Positions 19,060-28,844 are shown, numbered from the stretch's first letter. The stretch is 64,000 nucleotides of DNA from Verrucomicrobiota bacterium (GCA_023416735.1 JAEZGX010000012.1:1-64000), one strand, 5' to 3'. A program made the numbers and translations. Notes: generated by a model not told the origin, from the sequence alone.

Positions 19060-20172
19060 TTAGCCGCGTTGCCGCACCGCAGCGGTTTTCCGCTTCGCCC
19101 GAGGCGCGGTCGAAGAGGTCGAGCGCTCTGCGTTCGGCTTCCCTTGCGCCGGCGCTCGCGCCAGCAGCGTCGTTCCTTCGTGCCACTCCGGCTCGAGCAA
19201 CAACACCTGCTGCGCCTCGGGCAGGCCCCAGTTGTTGTCCAGCATCTGCGAGATCAAAAAGTCCACTGCGCTCCGCGCCACCAAGTCGGTCTGCAAGCTC
19301 ACCCCCGAATAGGTCTCGTGCGGCCACGCGTGCAACGACGCGAGGCCGATATCCTCCGGCACGCGATAGCCCGCCTCCGTCAGCCACCGATACGGTTTCG
19401 CTGCAATGAGCGAGATGATCACGTCCGGCCGATGCTTCTTCACCCACGCCAGGAACGAATCGCGATCGCTTGGCGGACAAAGCAGGAACGGCACCCTATC
19501 TTCCTCTGCCACAAGCTCCATCTGCTCCGCATACGAGGCGCCGAGCCGCGCAAAATCATCGACCGCTACCGGCTGGTGCCGAAACAGCGCCGCACCGATG
19601 CGTCGGTAGCCTCGCTTCACCACTTGCTGCCACGCGAGCCGGGCCCCTTCGAACTTGTCCGGCGTCACGATATGAAACGCCGTGCGCAGCCACCCCACGG
19701 AGCAACCGATCACCGTGAACTTCTCCCACTGAAACTCGTGCAAATCCGGATCCACTTCCGGCGGCATCGTCGGCAAAATCACTCCGCGAATGCCGCGATT
19801 GAACAGCACCTTGCTTGCCGCCGCGCCACTCGGATACGCCGACAGATCGAACTCCACCAGGTTGTAGCCGCGCTCTTCCGCCCGTTTGCGCGCCCCCGCA
19901 AAATGCCGCCGCTGGAGCTCGAGCGCGGGCCGCTTCTTGTGCACCAGATAGACCAGCGTGACGCCCCGTTCCGTTTCCTGGTTCGCCCAGCGGTGCCGCG
20001 CCAGCATCGCGATCGCCGGGTCCGGCCGGTAGCCCATCTTCTCCGCCATCTCGACGATCTTGCGACGCGTCTCTTCGGGCAATCGCGGGCTCCCGCGCAG
20101 TGCCAGGGATACCGTCGATTTGTCGAAACCTGTTTTCTCCCCGATGTCGCGGTGGGTGACGCGTTGATTCAT
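19060..20172 (-). CDS. LacI-family transcriptional regulator (2)
   Basis: A LacI-type regulator of about 370 residues: helix-turn-helix (VTHRDIGEKTGFDKSTVSLA), hinge variant MGYRPDPAIAMLARHRW, then a sugar-sensing domain with YRRIGAALFRHQPVAVDDFA, closely similar to regulators 1 and 3. The C-terminus has an extra basic tail (APRAKRKTAAVRQRG). The ATG at 20172 is chosen because it places the helix-turn-helix at the expected distance from the start; a GTG at 20199 is possible. A TGACA-N21-TGTCA element lies directly upstream and could be an autoregulatory site. It precedes regulator 1 in the same direction. Confidence 0.92.
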   Translation of the reverse strand: MNQRVTHRDIGEKTGFDKSTVSLALRGSPRLPEETRRKIVEMAEKMGYRPDPAIAMLARHRWANQETERGVTLVYLVHKKRPALELQRRHFAGARKRAEERGYNLVEFDLSAYPSGAAASKVLFNRGIRGVILPTMPPEVDPDLHEFQWEKFTVIGCSVGWLRTAFHIVTPDKFEGARLAWQQVVKRGYRRIGAALFRHQPVAVDDFARLGASYAEQMELVAEEDRVPFLLCPPSDRDSFLAWVKKHRPDVIISLIAAKPYRWLTEAGYRVPEDIGLASLHAWPHETYSGVSLQTDLVARSAVDFLISQMLDNNWGLPEAQQVLLLEPEWHEGTTLLARAPAQGKPNAERSTSSTAPRAKRKTAAVRQRG

Positions 20173-20177
20173 CGGGA

Positions 20178-20215
20178 TGACAGCGAGTGGCAACGGCACC
20201 CCTTGTCAATCGCCC
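20178..20215. promoter_or_regulatory. TGACA-N21-TGTCAATCGCCC element, copy 1
   Basis: Short inverted repeat TGACA/TGTCA, with 21 bases between the arms, ending 43 bp upstream of the LacI 2 start. The same arms, spacing and flanking ATCGCCC recur at 32931-32968. On the minus strand the right arm reads TTGACA, the consensus -35 hexamer, but no good -10 box follows at the usual distance. Confidence 0.4.
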
Positions 20216-20222
20216 CGCATGA

Positions 20223-20266
20223 CCGCTCGCGCTTCCGAGCGGCGGCGAGACTCCAAAGCCTCGCCG
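20223..20266 (-). terminator. two adjacent hairpins downstream of sulfatase 1
   Basis: CCGCTCG/CGAGCGG at 20223-20242 (6-base loop) and CGGCGAG/CTCGCCG at 20243-20266 (10-base loop) are perfect 7-bp stems lying back to back in the 227-bp gap between the sulfatase stop and the LacI 2 start. Tandem hairpins here fit transcription termination or messenger-end protection. No T-run follows. Confidence 0.45.
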
Positions 20267-20399
20267 CTCCCCAGCTGAAAACAGTCGCGCCCACCGCTCG
20301 CCTCGCTTCCTTACTTTCCCGCCGTAAACGCTTCGCGCGCGAACTCAATCCGTCCTCATCCGCGCCGAGATCGCGCGCCGCTTTCGCATGGCTCATCGT

Positions 20400-21866
20400 T
20401 CAACGCACCGGCAGCGGAAGGAAGTCCCAGTCGAGCGTCATCTTCTCCGCCAGCGCGAGCTTCAGCTCCTGCTCCACTTCCGCATACGCGGGATCGCCCG
20501 CCACGTTGTTCATCTCGGCCGGATCCCGTTCGAGATCGTAGAGCTCATACGTCGGCCGCGGCGTGAAGTAGGCCTTCACGAATTTCGCCTCGAGCGTTCC
20601 GGCCGCGTGCGCCGCAGTGATCTCCTTCCAACTCGGCTGCCCTGCGCTGTCGATCGGCGCCACCGGTGCATTCGGGGTGCAGTTGTAGATTAGCTTGTAG
20701 CGCTCCGACCGAATCGCCCGCGAGAGATCGAAGGTCGCCGCCGGCATGTCCGGCCGCATCCCGCCGTCGCCGCCATGCGGCCCGCGCTGCGCAAAAATAT
20801 ACCCTCGGTCCTCACGCGCCTCATCTCCGCGCAACAGTTTCAAAAAGGTTACGCCGCTCATCTCCTTCGGCGCCTTCACCCCCGCCGCGTCGAGCATCGT
20901 CGGCGCAATGTCCTCGCCCGAGATCAATGCCTTGGTGCTCGTGCCCGGTTGCACCACGCCGGGCCAACGCACGAGCAGCGGCACCGCGATCCCCGGATCG
21001 TGCAGCGCCCCCTTCCCATGCGGAAACGCCATGCCGTTGTCGCCCATGAACACCACGAGCGTGTTCTCGTCCAAGCCTCGCGCGCGCAGCACCGTCAGCA
21101 CGTCCGCGATGTCCGCATCGAGATGTTCGATTTCCGCGATGTGCCGCGCGAGGTCGCCGCGCACGCCGGGCAAATCCGGCAGATAATCCGGCACATCGAT
21201 CTTCGACGCATCCGGCAGGCCCTGCGGCCCGTGCAGCGTCCATACATGGTGCGGGTCCGAGAAATTCAGCCAAAAAAACCACGGCTGCCCGTCCGGCACT
21301 TTCTCCAGAAACGATGACAACTTCCCGCCGAAATCCTCCATCTCTCCCGGCTCCTGCGAGTAGTTGAACTTCCGCTCGAAGTTTCGCAGATCGTGCTCGC
21401 CGATCAGCGCCCAAATGTTCGGCGTGCGCTCCGCGAATTTCTTCTCCGGGCCATCGAGGTGATGATACCGTCCTGCCACGCCCGTGAAGTATCCCGCCTC
21501 GTGCCGCAACACATCCGGCAGCGTCACCACGTCCGGCGGCAGCGGCGCCGTAAACCGCACCATTCGCGCCGCCACCGGCGAACGCCCACTCATCAACGAC
21601 GCGCGTGACGGCACGCACGAGGGCGACGTCACAAACGCTCGATCCGCCCGCAGCCCTTCCGCCGCAAGTCGGTCGAGGTTCGGCGTGCGCACATCCTTGT
21701 TACCGTATGCACCGAGATATGGATAGCTGTGGTCATCCGAGAGCAGAAAAAGGATGTTGGGCTTCGCCCTCGAAGCATCCGTCTTGGCCGCGCCGAGCGC
21801 AGGCCGCGCGCCGAGTGCCGTCGCCAGGCCGAGCACGATGAAAAGAAACCGAGTCGTGGGGGTCAT
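20400..21866 (-). CDS. secreted sulfatase (1), formylglycine-dependent
   Basis: A type I sulfatase of about 488 residues that removes sulfate esters from a glycan. The start at 21866 gives a signal peptide (TRFLFIVLGLATALGARPALGAA). NILFLLSDDHSYPYLGAYGN holds the metal-binding DD (44-45), and CVPSR (84-88) is the C-x-P-S-R motif whose Cys is converted to formylglycine, so a maturing enzyme is needed; a candidate is encoded at 38211. MGDNGMAFPHGKGALHDPG supplies the second metal-binding region. It lies 85 bp downstream of the GH36-like gene on the same strand and is followed by a double hairpin. Sulfated sugar specificity cannot be read. Confidence 0.93.
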   Translation of the reverse strand: MTPTTRFLFIVLGLATALGARPALGAAKTDASRAKPNILFLLSDDHSYPYLGAYGNKDVRTPNLDRLAAEGLRADRAFVTSPSCVPSRASLMSGRSPVAARMVRFTAPLPPDVVTLPDVLRHEAGYFTGVAGRYHHLDGPEKKFAERTPNIWALIGEHDLRNFERKFNYSQEPGEMEDFGGKLSSFLEKVPDGQPWFFWLNFSDPHHVWTLHGPQGLPDASKIDVPDYLPDLPGVRGDLARHIAEIEHLDADIADVLTVLRARGLDENTLVVFMGDNGMAFPHGKGALHDPGIAVPLLVRWPGVVQPGTSTKALISGEDIAPTMLDAAGVKAPKEMSGVTFLKLLRGDEAREDRGYIFAQRGPHGGDGGMRPDMPAATFDLSRAIRSERYKLIYNCTPNAPVAPIDSAGQPSWKEITAAHAAGTLEAKFVKAYFTPRPTYELYDLERDPAEMNNVAGDPAYAEVEQELKLALAEKMTLDWDFLPLPVR

Positions 21867-21951
21867 AAGTTCGGAGTTCCCCACCCAACGCCCCCGCACC
21901 AATCACGCAACCGTCCGTTCGTTCATCCCGGCTAACAACACGGCAACCCGT

Positions 21952-23976
21952 TCACCAGCGCACCACCACAATTCTTTCGCCGCCGGACTGCAGGCGGCAC
22001 GTCACCCGCCCCGAGTCCACATCGAACTCATGATCGATCCCGCGCCCTTCGCATTCCACCGCCCGCGGCCGCTTCTCCGCCCACCCCACGAACTCCCCGC
22101 CATCCCGCAACCGCACGCGGCACTCGCTCGTTCCCGTCCACGCGCGCTCCATCACCGCGCCCGTGCTGTTGAATTTGTCCGCCAATCCCAACGCTGCGAA
22201 TCCGTTCTCCACCGGCGCAAATGACACCAGCTCCCACTCGAGTTCGTCCAATCTTACGACCGCCGCCTCGTCACGACGGCACCGCCACACGCGCCCGCTC
22301 GTTTGCGCAAACGCCACGAACTCCTCCCCGCTCAGTCCTTCGACATCCTTCGGCGCAACCGCTCCTTCGATTGGTCCCCGCGTCGTTCGCTCGGGCCCGT
22401 GTTGCACATTGAACAGCCCCACGATTCCCGCCGGACCGTTTCGATTGAACACCTTGAACAACACCCGCTCGTTCCGCGGATCGGCAAAAAGACTGTCGCG
22501 CGTCGGCCGGCCCGGTCCATCCGCGCGCAGCACCGTCCCATCCGCGAGCACGAGTTTCCCGATCAACGCGAAGTCATGTTCGCCAGGCTTGTCCGACACA
22601 TACACGGGTCCTCCGGAGATCGCTCGCGCCGCCGCGTGAAAGGCTCCCGCCGCATGCGCCGACTGAAACATGTCCCAATCCGGCAAAATAAACTCACCGA
22701 ACCAGAAACTCGTGTGCGCGTTGTTCAACACGTGCTCGCCATGCGTCTCGGGCCGCGCCGGATAAAAATCGTCCGACGTCCGCAGCAGCGTGGACTCCGC
22801 CGCGAGATACGCCGCCTCCATCGTGCACGACATGCAGTTGATCAACCTTCCCCCGAAATGACGCCCGACCGACGTTTCCAACGCCTTCCGATAGGTGCGC
22901 GCGAGCTCCACTCGTCCGCCCTGCCCCGCCGACACCGCCTCGAGCATCGCTTGGTTGTCGACCTTCACGCCATCCACGCCCTGCGCCGCCAGCGAGCGAT
23001 GATAGTCGTCATAAAACGTCGCGATCTTTCTCGCGGACGGCACCCCGACCACCGCACCCCACGGCCGCACATTCCAACTCGGATCCATCTTCAACATCCC
23101 CGGCCCAAACCACCGCGCGACCGTGCGCGGTTCATACTGCGCCAGCCGCTTCTCGTCGAGTCCGCCCCAATACCCCATCAACGCATGCCACACCACGAAA
23201 CGCTCGACGCGAAAATCCTCCTTCGCCACCCGCACGAGCGGCGCGAGGTCGCCGCCGAAGCGTTCATTCAGCGACAGGCTCACCAGCCGCTCCTCGCCAC
23301 CTTCGGCCATCTCCACCGACTGCCAGCCGTCATCGAGAATCATCCATCGCGGCTGCACACCGCCCGCCGCAAACGACTGCAGTCCCGCGCGCACTTTCTC
23401 TTCCGACACTTCGCGATAAAACGCGTCCCACGTGCACCAGCCGAATAGATCGACGAAATCCGGCGCCTGCTTCTCCTCACGCAATCGCCCGCCGCCCACC
23501 CTTCGCTTCACCGCCCGCGCCGCCTGCGCCACCAACGCAAAAGGATCCTCGCCCACCGAAATCCACACCGCCACGCCGCCTGTCGTCACGATCTGCGGAT
23601 CGCCCGTCTCAGCACACACCACGATTCCCTCCGCCGATCCGCGCAGCGAAAAACGCGTGCCGCCATCCAGCAGCGGCACAATCAACGCCAGCTTCCCGCC
23701 GTCGAGTTCCAGAAGCAGCCACTGCGTCTCCCACTCGATCTGCTCCTCGTTCGTGCCGAACTGCGCCTTCATCCAGAAGGGCCGATGCCGAAAACCTCCC
23801 GTGAAGCGGCGCAGTCCGTTCACGCGCCCAAGCCGGAACTCCTGAAAACACGCCGAACGCCCCGTCGTCGTTCGCAGATATGCTCCACCGTCCGCATTGT
23901 CATCCACCGCCGTCCATCCCTCAGGCCACGTTTGGAACAACTCTCCTATCCCGGCGGCGAACGATTTCGTTTTCAT
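21952..23976 (-). CDS. GH36-like alpha-galactosidase / raffinose-synthase-type protein
   Basis: A 674-residue glycoside hydrolase of the GH36 group, related to Sip1/raffinose-synthase proteins. WCTWDAFY (180-187), MILDDGWQS (212-220), GVKVDNQ (336-342, likely nucleophile Asp340) and LLRTSDDFYP (397-406, likely acid/base Asp) follow the family's barrel order. There is no signal peptide, so it should act in the cytoplasm on an imported oligosaccharide. Its start overlaps the stop of sulfatase 2 by 4 bp (ATGA), which couples the two. The neighbours suggest an alpha-galactoside or related sugar within a sulfated glycan, but this enzyme group is functionally mixed. Confidence 0.85.
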   Translation of the reverse strand: MKTKSFAAGIGELFQTWPEGWTAVDDNADGGAYLRTTTGRSACFQEFRLGRVNGLRRFTGGFRHRPFWMKAQFGTNEEQIEWETQWLLLELDGGKLALIVPLLDGGTRFSLRGSAEGIVVCAETGDPQIVTTGGVAVWISVGEDPFALVAQAARAVKRRVGGGRLREEKQAPDFVDLFGWCTWDAFYREVSEEKVRAGLQSFAAGGVQPRWMILDDGWQSVEMAEGGEERLVSLSLNERFGGDLAPLVRVAKEDFRVERFVVWHALMGYWGGLDEKRLAQYEPRTVARWFGPGMLKMDPSWNVRPWGAVVGVPSARKIATFYDDYHRSLAAQGVDGVKVDNQAMLEAVSAGQGGRVELARTYRKALETSVGRHFGGRLINCMSCTMEAAYLAAESTLLRTSDDFYPARPETHGEHVLNNAHTSFWFGEFILPDWDMFQSAHAAGAFHAAARAISGGPVYVSDKPGEHDFALIGKLVLADGTVLRADGPGRPTRDSLFADPRNERVLFKVFNRNGPAGIVGLFNVQHGPERTTRGPIEGAVAPKDVEGLSGEEFVAFAQTSGRVWRCRRDEAAVVRLDELEWELVSFAPVENGFAALGLADKFNSTGAVMERAWTGTSECRVRLRDGGEFVGWAEKRPRAVECEGRGIDHEFDVDSGRVTCRLQSGGERIVVVRW

Positions 23977-25430
23977 GTCGAGGTCTTCTCCGGAAATCCC
24001 CGTGGCAGCCGGTCCGCCGGGGTCACGTCCGAGGTCTGTTGCAACCAGTCCAGCATCCGCCGCTCCAACTGCGCGCGCGCGTCGGCCAGCGCCAGATCGT
24101 CGTAACGGTTCGTCAACTCCCGCGGGTCCGATTGCAGATCATACAACTCCGACACGCCCAACCGCCGATGAATCAGCTTATGCGTCGCCGACCGCACCAT
24201 CGTCGCCCGGCACACACTCAGCGGCTGCTCCTGCTGCAGCTTTCCTTTCGCATAATAAATGTTCGTCGGATCCTTGAAGATCGGATCCGAATCCAACCGG
24301 CCTTCGAAACTCAACGGCTCATGCGGATCGTAACCGCCTTCCGCAAACGCACACCGCTCCGGATCGCCCGCCGCTCCGCGCAACTGCGGCCCGAGATCGC
24401 GTCCAAATTGTGGATACGCCGGTTTCGTTCCCGCAAGCCCGAGGAGCGTCGCGGTCAGATCCAACAGCTCCACCGGTTCGCGCACCACGTGTCCCCGGGC
24501 TCCGCCCGGGATGTGCACGACGAACGGCACGCGCGTCATCGTATCGTCGAGCGCGTTCGGCCATTTCTCCACCAACCCATAATCGCCCGCCCAATCGCCG
24601 TGATCGCTGAAAAACACGACGGCCGTATCCTCCGCCAACCCTGTCTCCTCGAGAGCTGAAAGCAACCGTCCGAACAGGGTATCGATCACTCCGGTCATCC
24701 CGAGATACACGGCGTTGATCTTTCGCATCAGCTCGGGATCCGTTTCGTCCAGTCTTCGGCTCCGCCGAATCAGCGCGTGGAAATCCGGCTTGTTCGCCAG
24801 ACCTGCCGGACGCAGCGGCGGCAGCGCAGCCGGGTCGACCAGATCGTGCCACGGTGCCGGCGCGTGATACGGGGGATGCGGAAACGCGAGACTGAGCCAC
24901 ATCGCAAACCGTCGCTTCGGCTTCGTCCGCAGATACTCGATCGCGCCGTCGACCGTGCGATAATCATTCAGCTCTTCGATGCTCCGCGCCGTCGCCTCGT
25001 AGAGAAAACTCGCCTGCCGCGGATCGTCCGGCCGAAACGGATTTTGCCCGCTCGGTCCCGGCTTCGGCCGCGAACTGCGGTCGCCCACGCGAAAATCGTC
25101 CACGCTGCTCGCAAACGCGTCCGGCGACAGCGTGTCGTTCTTTCCGCCCCAGATCACTTCATACCCCGCGTCGCGAAAACCGCGCAGCAGATTCGGCTCA
25201 TCCGCGCGCAACGGATTCCACAACGTCCGATGCCCGCGCACGTGCGGATACCAGCCCGTCATGAACGAGCATCGCGATGGCGTGCAGACCGGATGCTGCG
25301 CGTGGCACTGATCGAAACGCACGCCTTCAGCCGCAAAGCGATCGATGTTCGGTGTCGGCGCGAGCGGGTGCCCATAGCAGCCGATCGACTCCGCGCGGAG
25401 TTCGTCGGGATTGAAAAGAATGAAGTTCAT
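23973..25430 (-). CDS. sulfatase (2), apparently cytoplasmic
   Basis: A type I sulfatase of 485 residues. The metal-binding region is NFILFNPDELRAESIGCYG, where D-E replaces the usual D-D, and CTPSR (49-53) is the formylglycine motif. FFSDHGDWAGDYGLVEKWPN provides the second metal-binding segment. The protein begins directly with the sulfatase fold and has no signal peptide, unlike sulfatase 1, so it probably desulfates imported oligosaccharides in the cytoplasm. It starts 16 bp downstream of the esterase gene and overlaps the GH36-like gene by 4 bp, forming a tight three-gene unit with sulfatase 1 following. Confidence 0.92.
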   Translation of the reverse strand: MNFILFNPDELRAESIGCYGHPLAPTPNIDRFAAEGVRFDQCHAQHPVCTPSRCSFMTGWYPHVRGHRTLWNPLRADEPNLLRGFRDAGYEVIWGGKNDTLSPDAFASSVDDFRVGDRSSRPKPGPSGQNPFRPDDPRQASFLYEATARSIEELNDYRTVDGAIEYLRTKPKRRFAMWLSLAFPHPPYHAPAPWHDLVDPAALPPLRPAGLANKPDFHALIRRSRRLDETDPELMRKINAVYLGMTGVIDTLFGRLLSALEETGLAEDTAVVFFSDHGDWAGDYGLVEKWPNALDDTMTRVPFVVHIPGGARGHVVREPVELLDLTATLLGLAGTKPAYPQFGRDLGPQLRGAAGDPERCAFAEGGYDPHEPLSFEGRLDSDPIFKDPTNIYYAKGKLQQEQPLSVCRATMVRSATHKLIHRRLGVSELYDLQSDPRELTNRYDDLALADARAQLERRMLDWLQQTSDVTPADRLPRGFPEKTST

Positions 25431-25446
25431 CGCGCCGAAGCAGTTC

Positions 25447-28400
25447 TCAGTTTTCCCATAGCACGTCCCTCAACGTCAGGTCCGCCAGACGAAAATCCTC
25501 CGGCTGCAAACGCGTCACCATCACGAAGCCGCGCATGTCGAGCCCCACCAAACCCACTCGATACCGTTTCTTCTCCTCAAGTTTATCCGTCTCGATCTCT
25601 GGCCAAACTCGCACCCGCGAGCCCTCGATCTTTTCCTTCGCCGCTTTCAACTCGGCACCCGTCAGTGTCATCGTCGCGAGCCGATGCGCAAAGGACAACG
25701 CCGCCAGATCCGCCCCGCGCATTTCGGCCGCATGTTTCCACGGCGCCCGCTCGCCCGACGCATCCTCCTGCACCACGAAATCGCAGCCGAGCGCCTCCCG
25801 CATCCGCGCCGCCGCCCAGTCGTTCGCATTTTTTTCGAGCGTTTCGGAATCCGCGTATCCACGTTCCCACTTCCATCTGCTATCCATCCGGCGCGCCGCA
25901 ACGAGTCGCCCTTGATCATCGGCTAACACGAAGTCCGGCGCCGGCTCCCGGCTCGCATTCAGCGCCACGAGCGCGCCGCTCGCGTCATAGAACGTCGGCC
26001 CACTCGCCGCGATCCAGTAAACGAGCCGTCTCGGATGATCCGGATTGAAATGCAGCAAACCAAAACCGCGATCCATCCACGCCCACGTTTCGCCGTCGCT
26101 TGCCCGAATGAGATCCGCGCCGCGATCGATCCGAACCGGCAGCCGCCCAGCGATCCGCTCGGCCAATGAATTCTCCGCCTCCGAACCGATCACAATTACG
26201 TTCGACTTCGCCAGTTCCTCCTCCGTCACCTCCCGATCCGCTTTCACCGGTAGCCCGCCGTAAGACATCGCTGGCCCCGACTCCGCCGTCACCGGCGCCA
26301 AACGCGACCTCCGACTGATCGCCTCCGCCATCGCCTTCAATCGCGCACCCATGTCCGCCGAACCGCTCGTCCCATAAACGATCATCAGCGGCTCGCCATG
26401 ATACAAAGCCGTCGCCCCGCCGGGAAAGTGCAACCGGAACGCCTCGTCCGCTTGCAACTCCGCGACGACTCGCGTCCCTCCTTCGTCGTCGATCACAAAC
26501 AACTGCTCCGGCACCGGCACTTCGAAGCGCGCAATCGGTTTCGCGTTCACCGCCACGAGCAGAGGACGGTCGAGCTGCGCCGGCGATTCGCTCAACGCGA
26601 GCCGAACCACCCGCGCGTTCTTCGCACTCACATGCAGCACGTTGCCAGCATCGAAGCGCGCATCGATCCGCGCCGGTTTACCCAGCAGCCCCCACGCTTC
26701 GACCCGCGCCCAATACGCACCGCGCGCGAGTTCGTCCGTCGCCGTATAGATCACCCTTCGAATATCTTTTCCCGAAACTCGCCGGCGCCCCTCGCGCCAC
26801 ACCCGCATTGCCGCGCGGCCTTCGCTCCATCGTCCAAACTGATGCCCCAGTCCGGCCGTCTCCGCCAAAATCGCCGCGCCGCCCGCTGCGTTCAACCACT
26901 GCACACCCCCGCGCGCGCCCGACACCGGCACCACGTAGTCGTCGTCGCTGTGCAGCGCATAGGTCGGCAAGTTCAGCATGTTTTCCGTGGGCAAATGCGC
27001 CGCTGATCCCGCCCACGGCACCGCCGTCGCCCACCGGTCCGGATGCCGCGAACCCAACGTGAACGTTCCATATCCGCCCATACTTCCACCCGTGAGATGA
27101 ATCTCGTCGTCCGCGATCCGCCAGTGCCGCCGCACATAGTCGGTCGCCTCCAAGACATCGACCTCCGACAGCTCGATATAGCCGCCGGTCCGGCCGCGCC
27201 CGTTCACGAATAACTCGAACACCGGCTCGCGCTGCGCCTCACCCCAACGCGACCCATGCGTGCCGCCCGCGCCATGCATGTTCACGACGAGCGGCCACGC
27301 GCGGTCCGGCGTATAAGAATCTGGGATACGCAGGGTCAACGGCTGCCCGCTGCCGTCCACTTCCGACAAATACGCCCACTCGATCGCACCGCGCTGCTGC
27401 ACGAACGCATTCGGATCGTCCGCCAACGCTCCCCGCCAGCGCGCCACGCGATACGCTTGCATCGCCAGATCCGCCGCGGCCGTGTTCTCCGTCGCGAGCG
27501 CCGCCTCCAGTTTCTCCGCCAAATACGCGAACCAACCCGCCGTCGCCGACCACGACGGTTCCGCCTTCGCCTCCCGCGCCAACCCGAATTGCTGCCGTGC
27601 GAAACCAAGCTCATCTTCCGTGGCCAGGAAAGCCGTCTCCCCGGCCAGCGAGTTCGAAGCATCCGCCCGCGCCAGCACGCCATACGCGCCGTCCGGCACT
27701 TCGATCGTCGCAACCTCACCTGCCACCATTTCCCGATCGAACATCACACCCCCGTCCGCGGCCCGCACCGTTACCCGCTGTTTCACTTCGGGAAACAAAG
27801 TCTCGTCGTGGTTGAACCCCGCGGCCACTCCCACGCGCCACGCCGAACCCACTCGCTCCCGCGACGCCACTCTCGGCTGCAATTGCAGCGTCGGCTCGAG
27901 CAACGCGCGCGCCTTCGCCCGCGGCAGCACTTCCACCGCCGTGCCCCAGCCGGGCCCGTTCTGCTCGATCTTCACCAGCAGCGCGTTGCGTCCGCGCTGG
28001 AGTTTCGCGCGAAAGGGTTCTTCGCGAAGCCTCACTCCGCGCCCCCCCGCCACCCACGCAGTGTGCACCGGTTCGCCATTCACCCACACTTTTCCGCCAT
28101 CGTCCGAACCGAAGAAAAACGTGATCGTCTGCGCCTCGGGTAAATCCACCCACGCAAACAAATAAGCCACACGCCGCTCTCCGTCGCCATAGAGCTGCGT
28201 CAAATCCACCACCCCATTCGCCTTCGCGCTGAACCGTTGCGCCGCGATTCCCCCATCCACCTTCGTCTCCGTGGTGAAGACGGCTTTCCGCTCTCCGCCC
28301 AAACCCGTCAGAAAATCCCGTTCAAAGCCTGCTCGCGTGTAACCCTCCGGCGTAGGCCGGTCCAGTGGATCGCTCGGAAACGGTCCCACCACCAGCCACT

Positions 28401-28548
28401 CGCGCACGTAACCGTCGGCCGCGTCCTGAACAATCGGATACACCGGCGCGTCCGCGGCGCGGACGCAGAGCAGCGCACCTGCGCCGGCCGTCGCGATCGC
28501 GACGATCAAGCTCCGCCAACGCAGCCGGGTAAAAAGGGGTGAGTGCAT
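25447..28548 (-). CDS. large secreted alpha/beta-hydrolase esterase
   Basis: 1,033 residues with a signal peptide (residues 11-31). Residues about 50-205 look like a beta-sandwich carbohydrate-binding module (FFFGSDDGGKVWVNGEPVH). Residues about 400-590 form an alpha/beta-hydrolase with LVVNMHGAGGTHGS (oxyanion region), nucleophile Ser489 in GGSMGGYG, HSDDDY (533-538) and GLGHQFG (567-572) as the likely Asp and His. This fits a prolyl-oligopeptidase-like or feruloyl/acetyl esterase acting on a glycan. The C-terminal 300-400 residues were not recognised. It heads the minus-strand unit that continues with sulfatase 2, the GH36-like gene and sulfatase 1, and a perfect operator-like repeat lies 52-67 bp before its start. 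Confidence 0.82.
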   Translation of the reverse strand: MHSPLFTRLRWRSLIVAIATAGAGALLCVRAADAPVYPIVQDAADGYVREWLVVGPFPSDPLDRPTPEGYTRAGFERDFLTGLGGERKAVFTTETKVDGGIAAQRFSAKANGVVDLTQLYGDGERRVAYLFAWVDLPEAQTITFFFGSDDGGKVWVNGEPVHTAWVAGGRGVRLREEPFRAKLQRGRNALLVKIEQNGPGWGTAVEVLPRAKARALLEPTLQLQPRVASRERVGSAWRVGVAAGFNHDETLFPEVKQRVTVRAADGGVMFDREMVAGEVATIEVPDGAYGVLARADASNSLAGETAFLATEDELGFARQQFGLAREAKAEPSWSATAGWFAYLAEKLEAALATENTAAADLAMQAYRVARWRGALADDPNAFVQQRGAIEWAYLSEVDGSGQPLTLRIPDSYTPDRAWPLVVNMHGAGGTHGSRWGEAQREPVFELFVNGRGRTGGYIELSEVDVLEATDYVRRHWRIADDEIHLTGGSMGGYGTFTLGSRHPDRWATAVPWAGSAAHLPTENMLNLPTYALHSDDDYVVPVSGARGGVQWLNAAGGAAILAETAGLGHQFGRWSEGRAAMRVWREGRRRVSGKDIRRVIYTATDELARGAYWARVEAWGLLGKPARIDARFDAGNVLHVSAKNARVVRLALSESPAQLDRPLLVAVNAKPIARFEVPVPEQLFVIDDEGGTRVVAELQADEAFRLHFPGGATALYHGEPLMIVYGTSGSADMGARLKAMAEAISRRSRLAPVTAESGPAMSYGGLPVKADREVTEEELAKSNVIVIGSEAENSLAERIAGRLPVRIDRGADLIRASDGETWAWMDRGFGLLHFNPDHPRRLVYWIAASGPTFYDASGALVALNASREPAPDFVLADDQGRLVAARRMDSRWKWERGYADSETLEKNANDWAAARMREALGCDFVVQEDASGERAPWKHAAEMRGADLAALSFAHRLATMTLTGAELKAAKEKIEGSRVRVWPEIETDKLEEKKRYRVGLVGLDMRGFVMVTRLQPEDFRLADLTLRDVLWEN

Positions 28549-28599
28549 CGCAGCCGTTCAAGTATTCGAACGCCGTCCCATTGCCACAACGGCTGCCCC

Positions 28600-28615
28600 G
28601 TTCATCGTGATGAAC
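28600..28615. promoter_or_regulatory. operator-like inverted repeat, site 3 (perfect arms)
   Basis: GTTCATC-GT-GATGAAC has two perfect 7-bp arms. It lies 52 bp upstream of the esterase start (minus) and about 230 bp upstream of LacI 3 (plus), in their divergent promoter region. It is the best match to the motif also seen at 6867, 13372 and 38095, and LacI 3 is the obvious candidate binder. Confidence 0.6.
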
Positions 28616-28844
28616 GAACAGCGGCACACCGTGAATTCCAAAACGCGGCCTACTCTCACCGGCTGCCTCGCGAGTGCCATTCGGTTCCGCAGTTGACGTG
28701 TTCCGTGTTCAACCGGAGGGATTCCGCCCCATTGGCCAATCGCTCCAGGCCCGTTTTCCTCTCCAGCAATGCGATGCTTTTCGAGACTCTCTCGCACTGC
28801 ATCGCTTCGCCTCACCGTTTAACGCCGGGTTCGATCCTCTCTCG

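Noticed and set aside
20178..20209. Standard sigma-70 promoter for LacI 2 based on TTGACA
   Set aside because: No acceptable -10 hexamer lies 16-18 bases downstream, so the hexamer was kept only as part of the inverted repeat.
18043..20541. 832-codon open frame opposite both LacI genes
   Set aside because: Compositional shadow: it spans two unrelated regulators and the gap between them, and has no domain.
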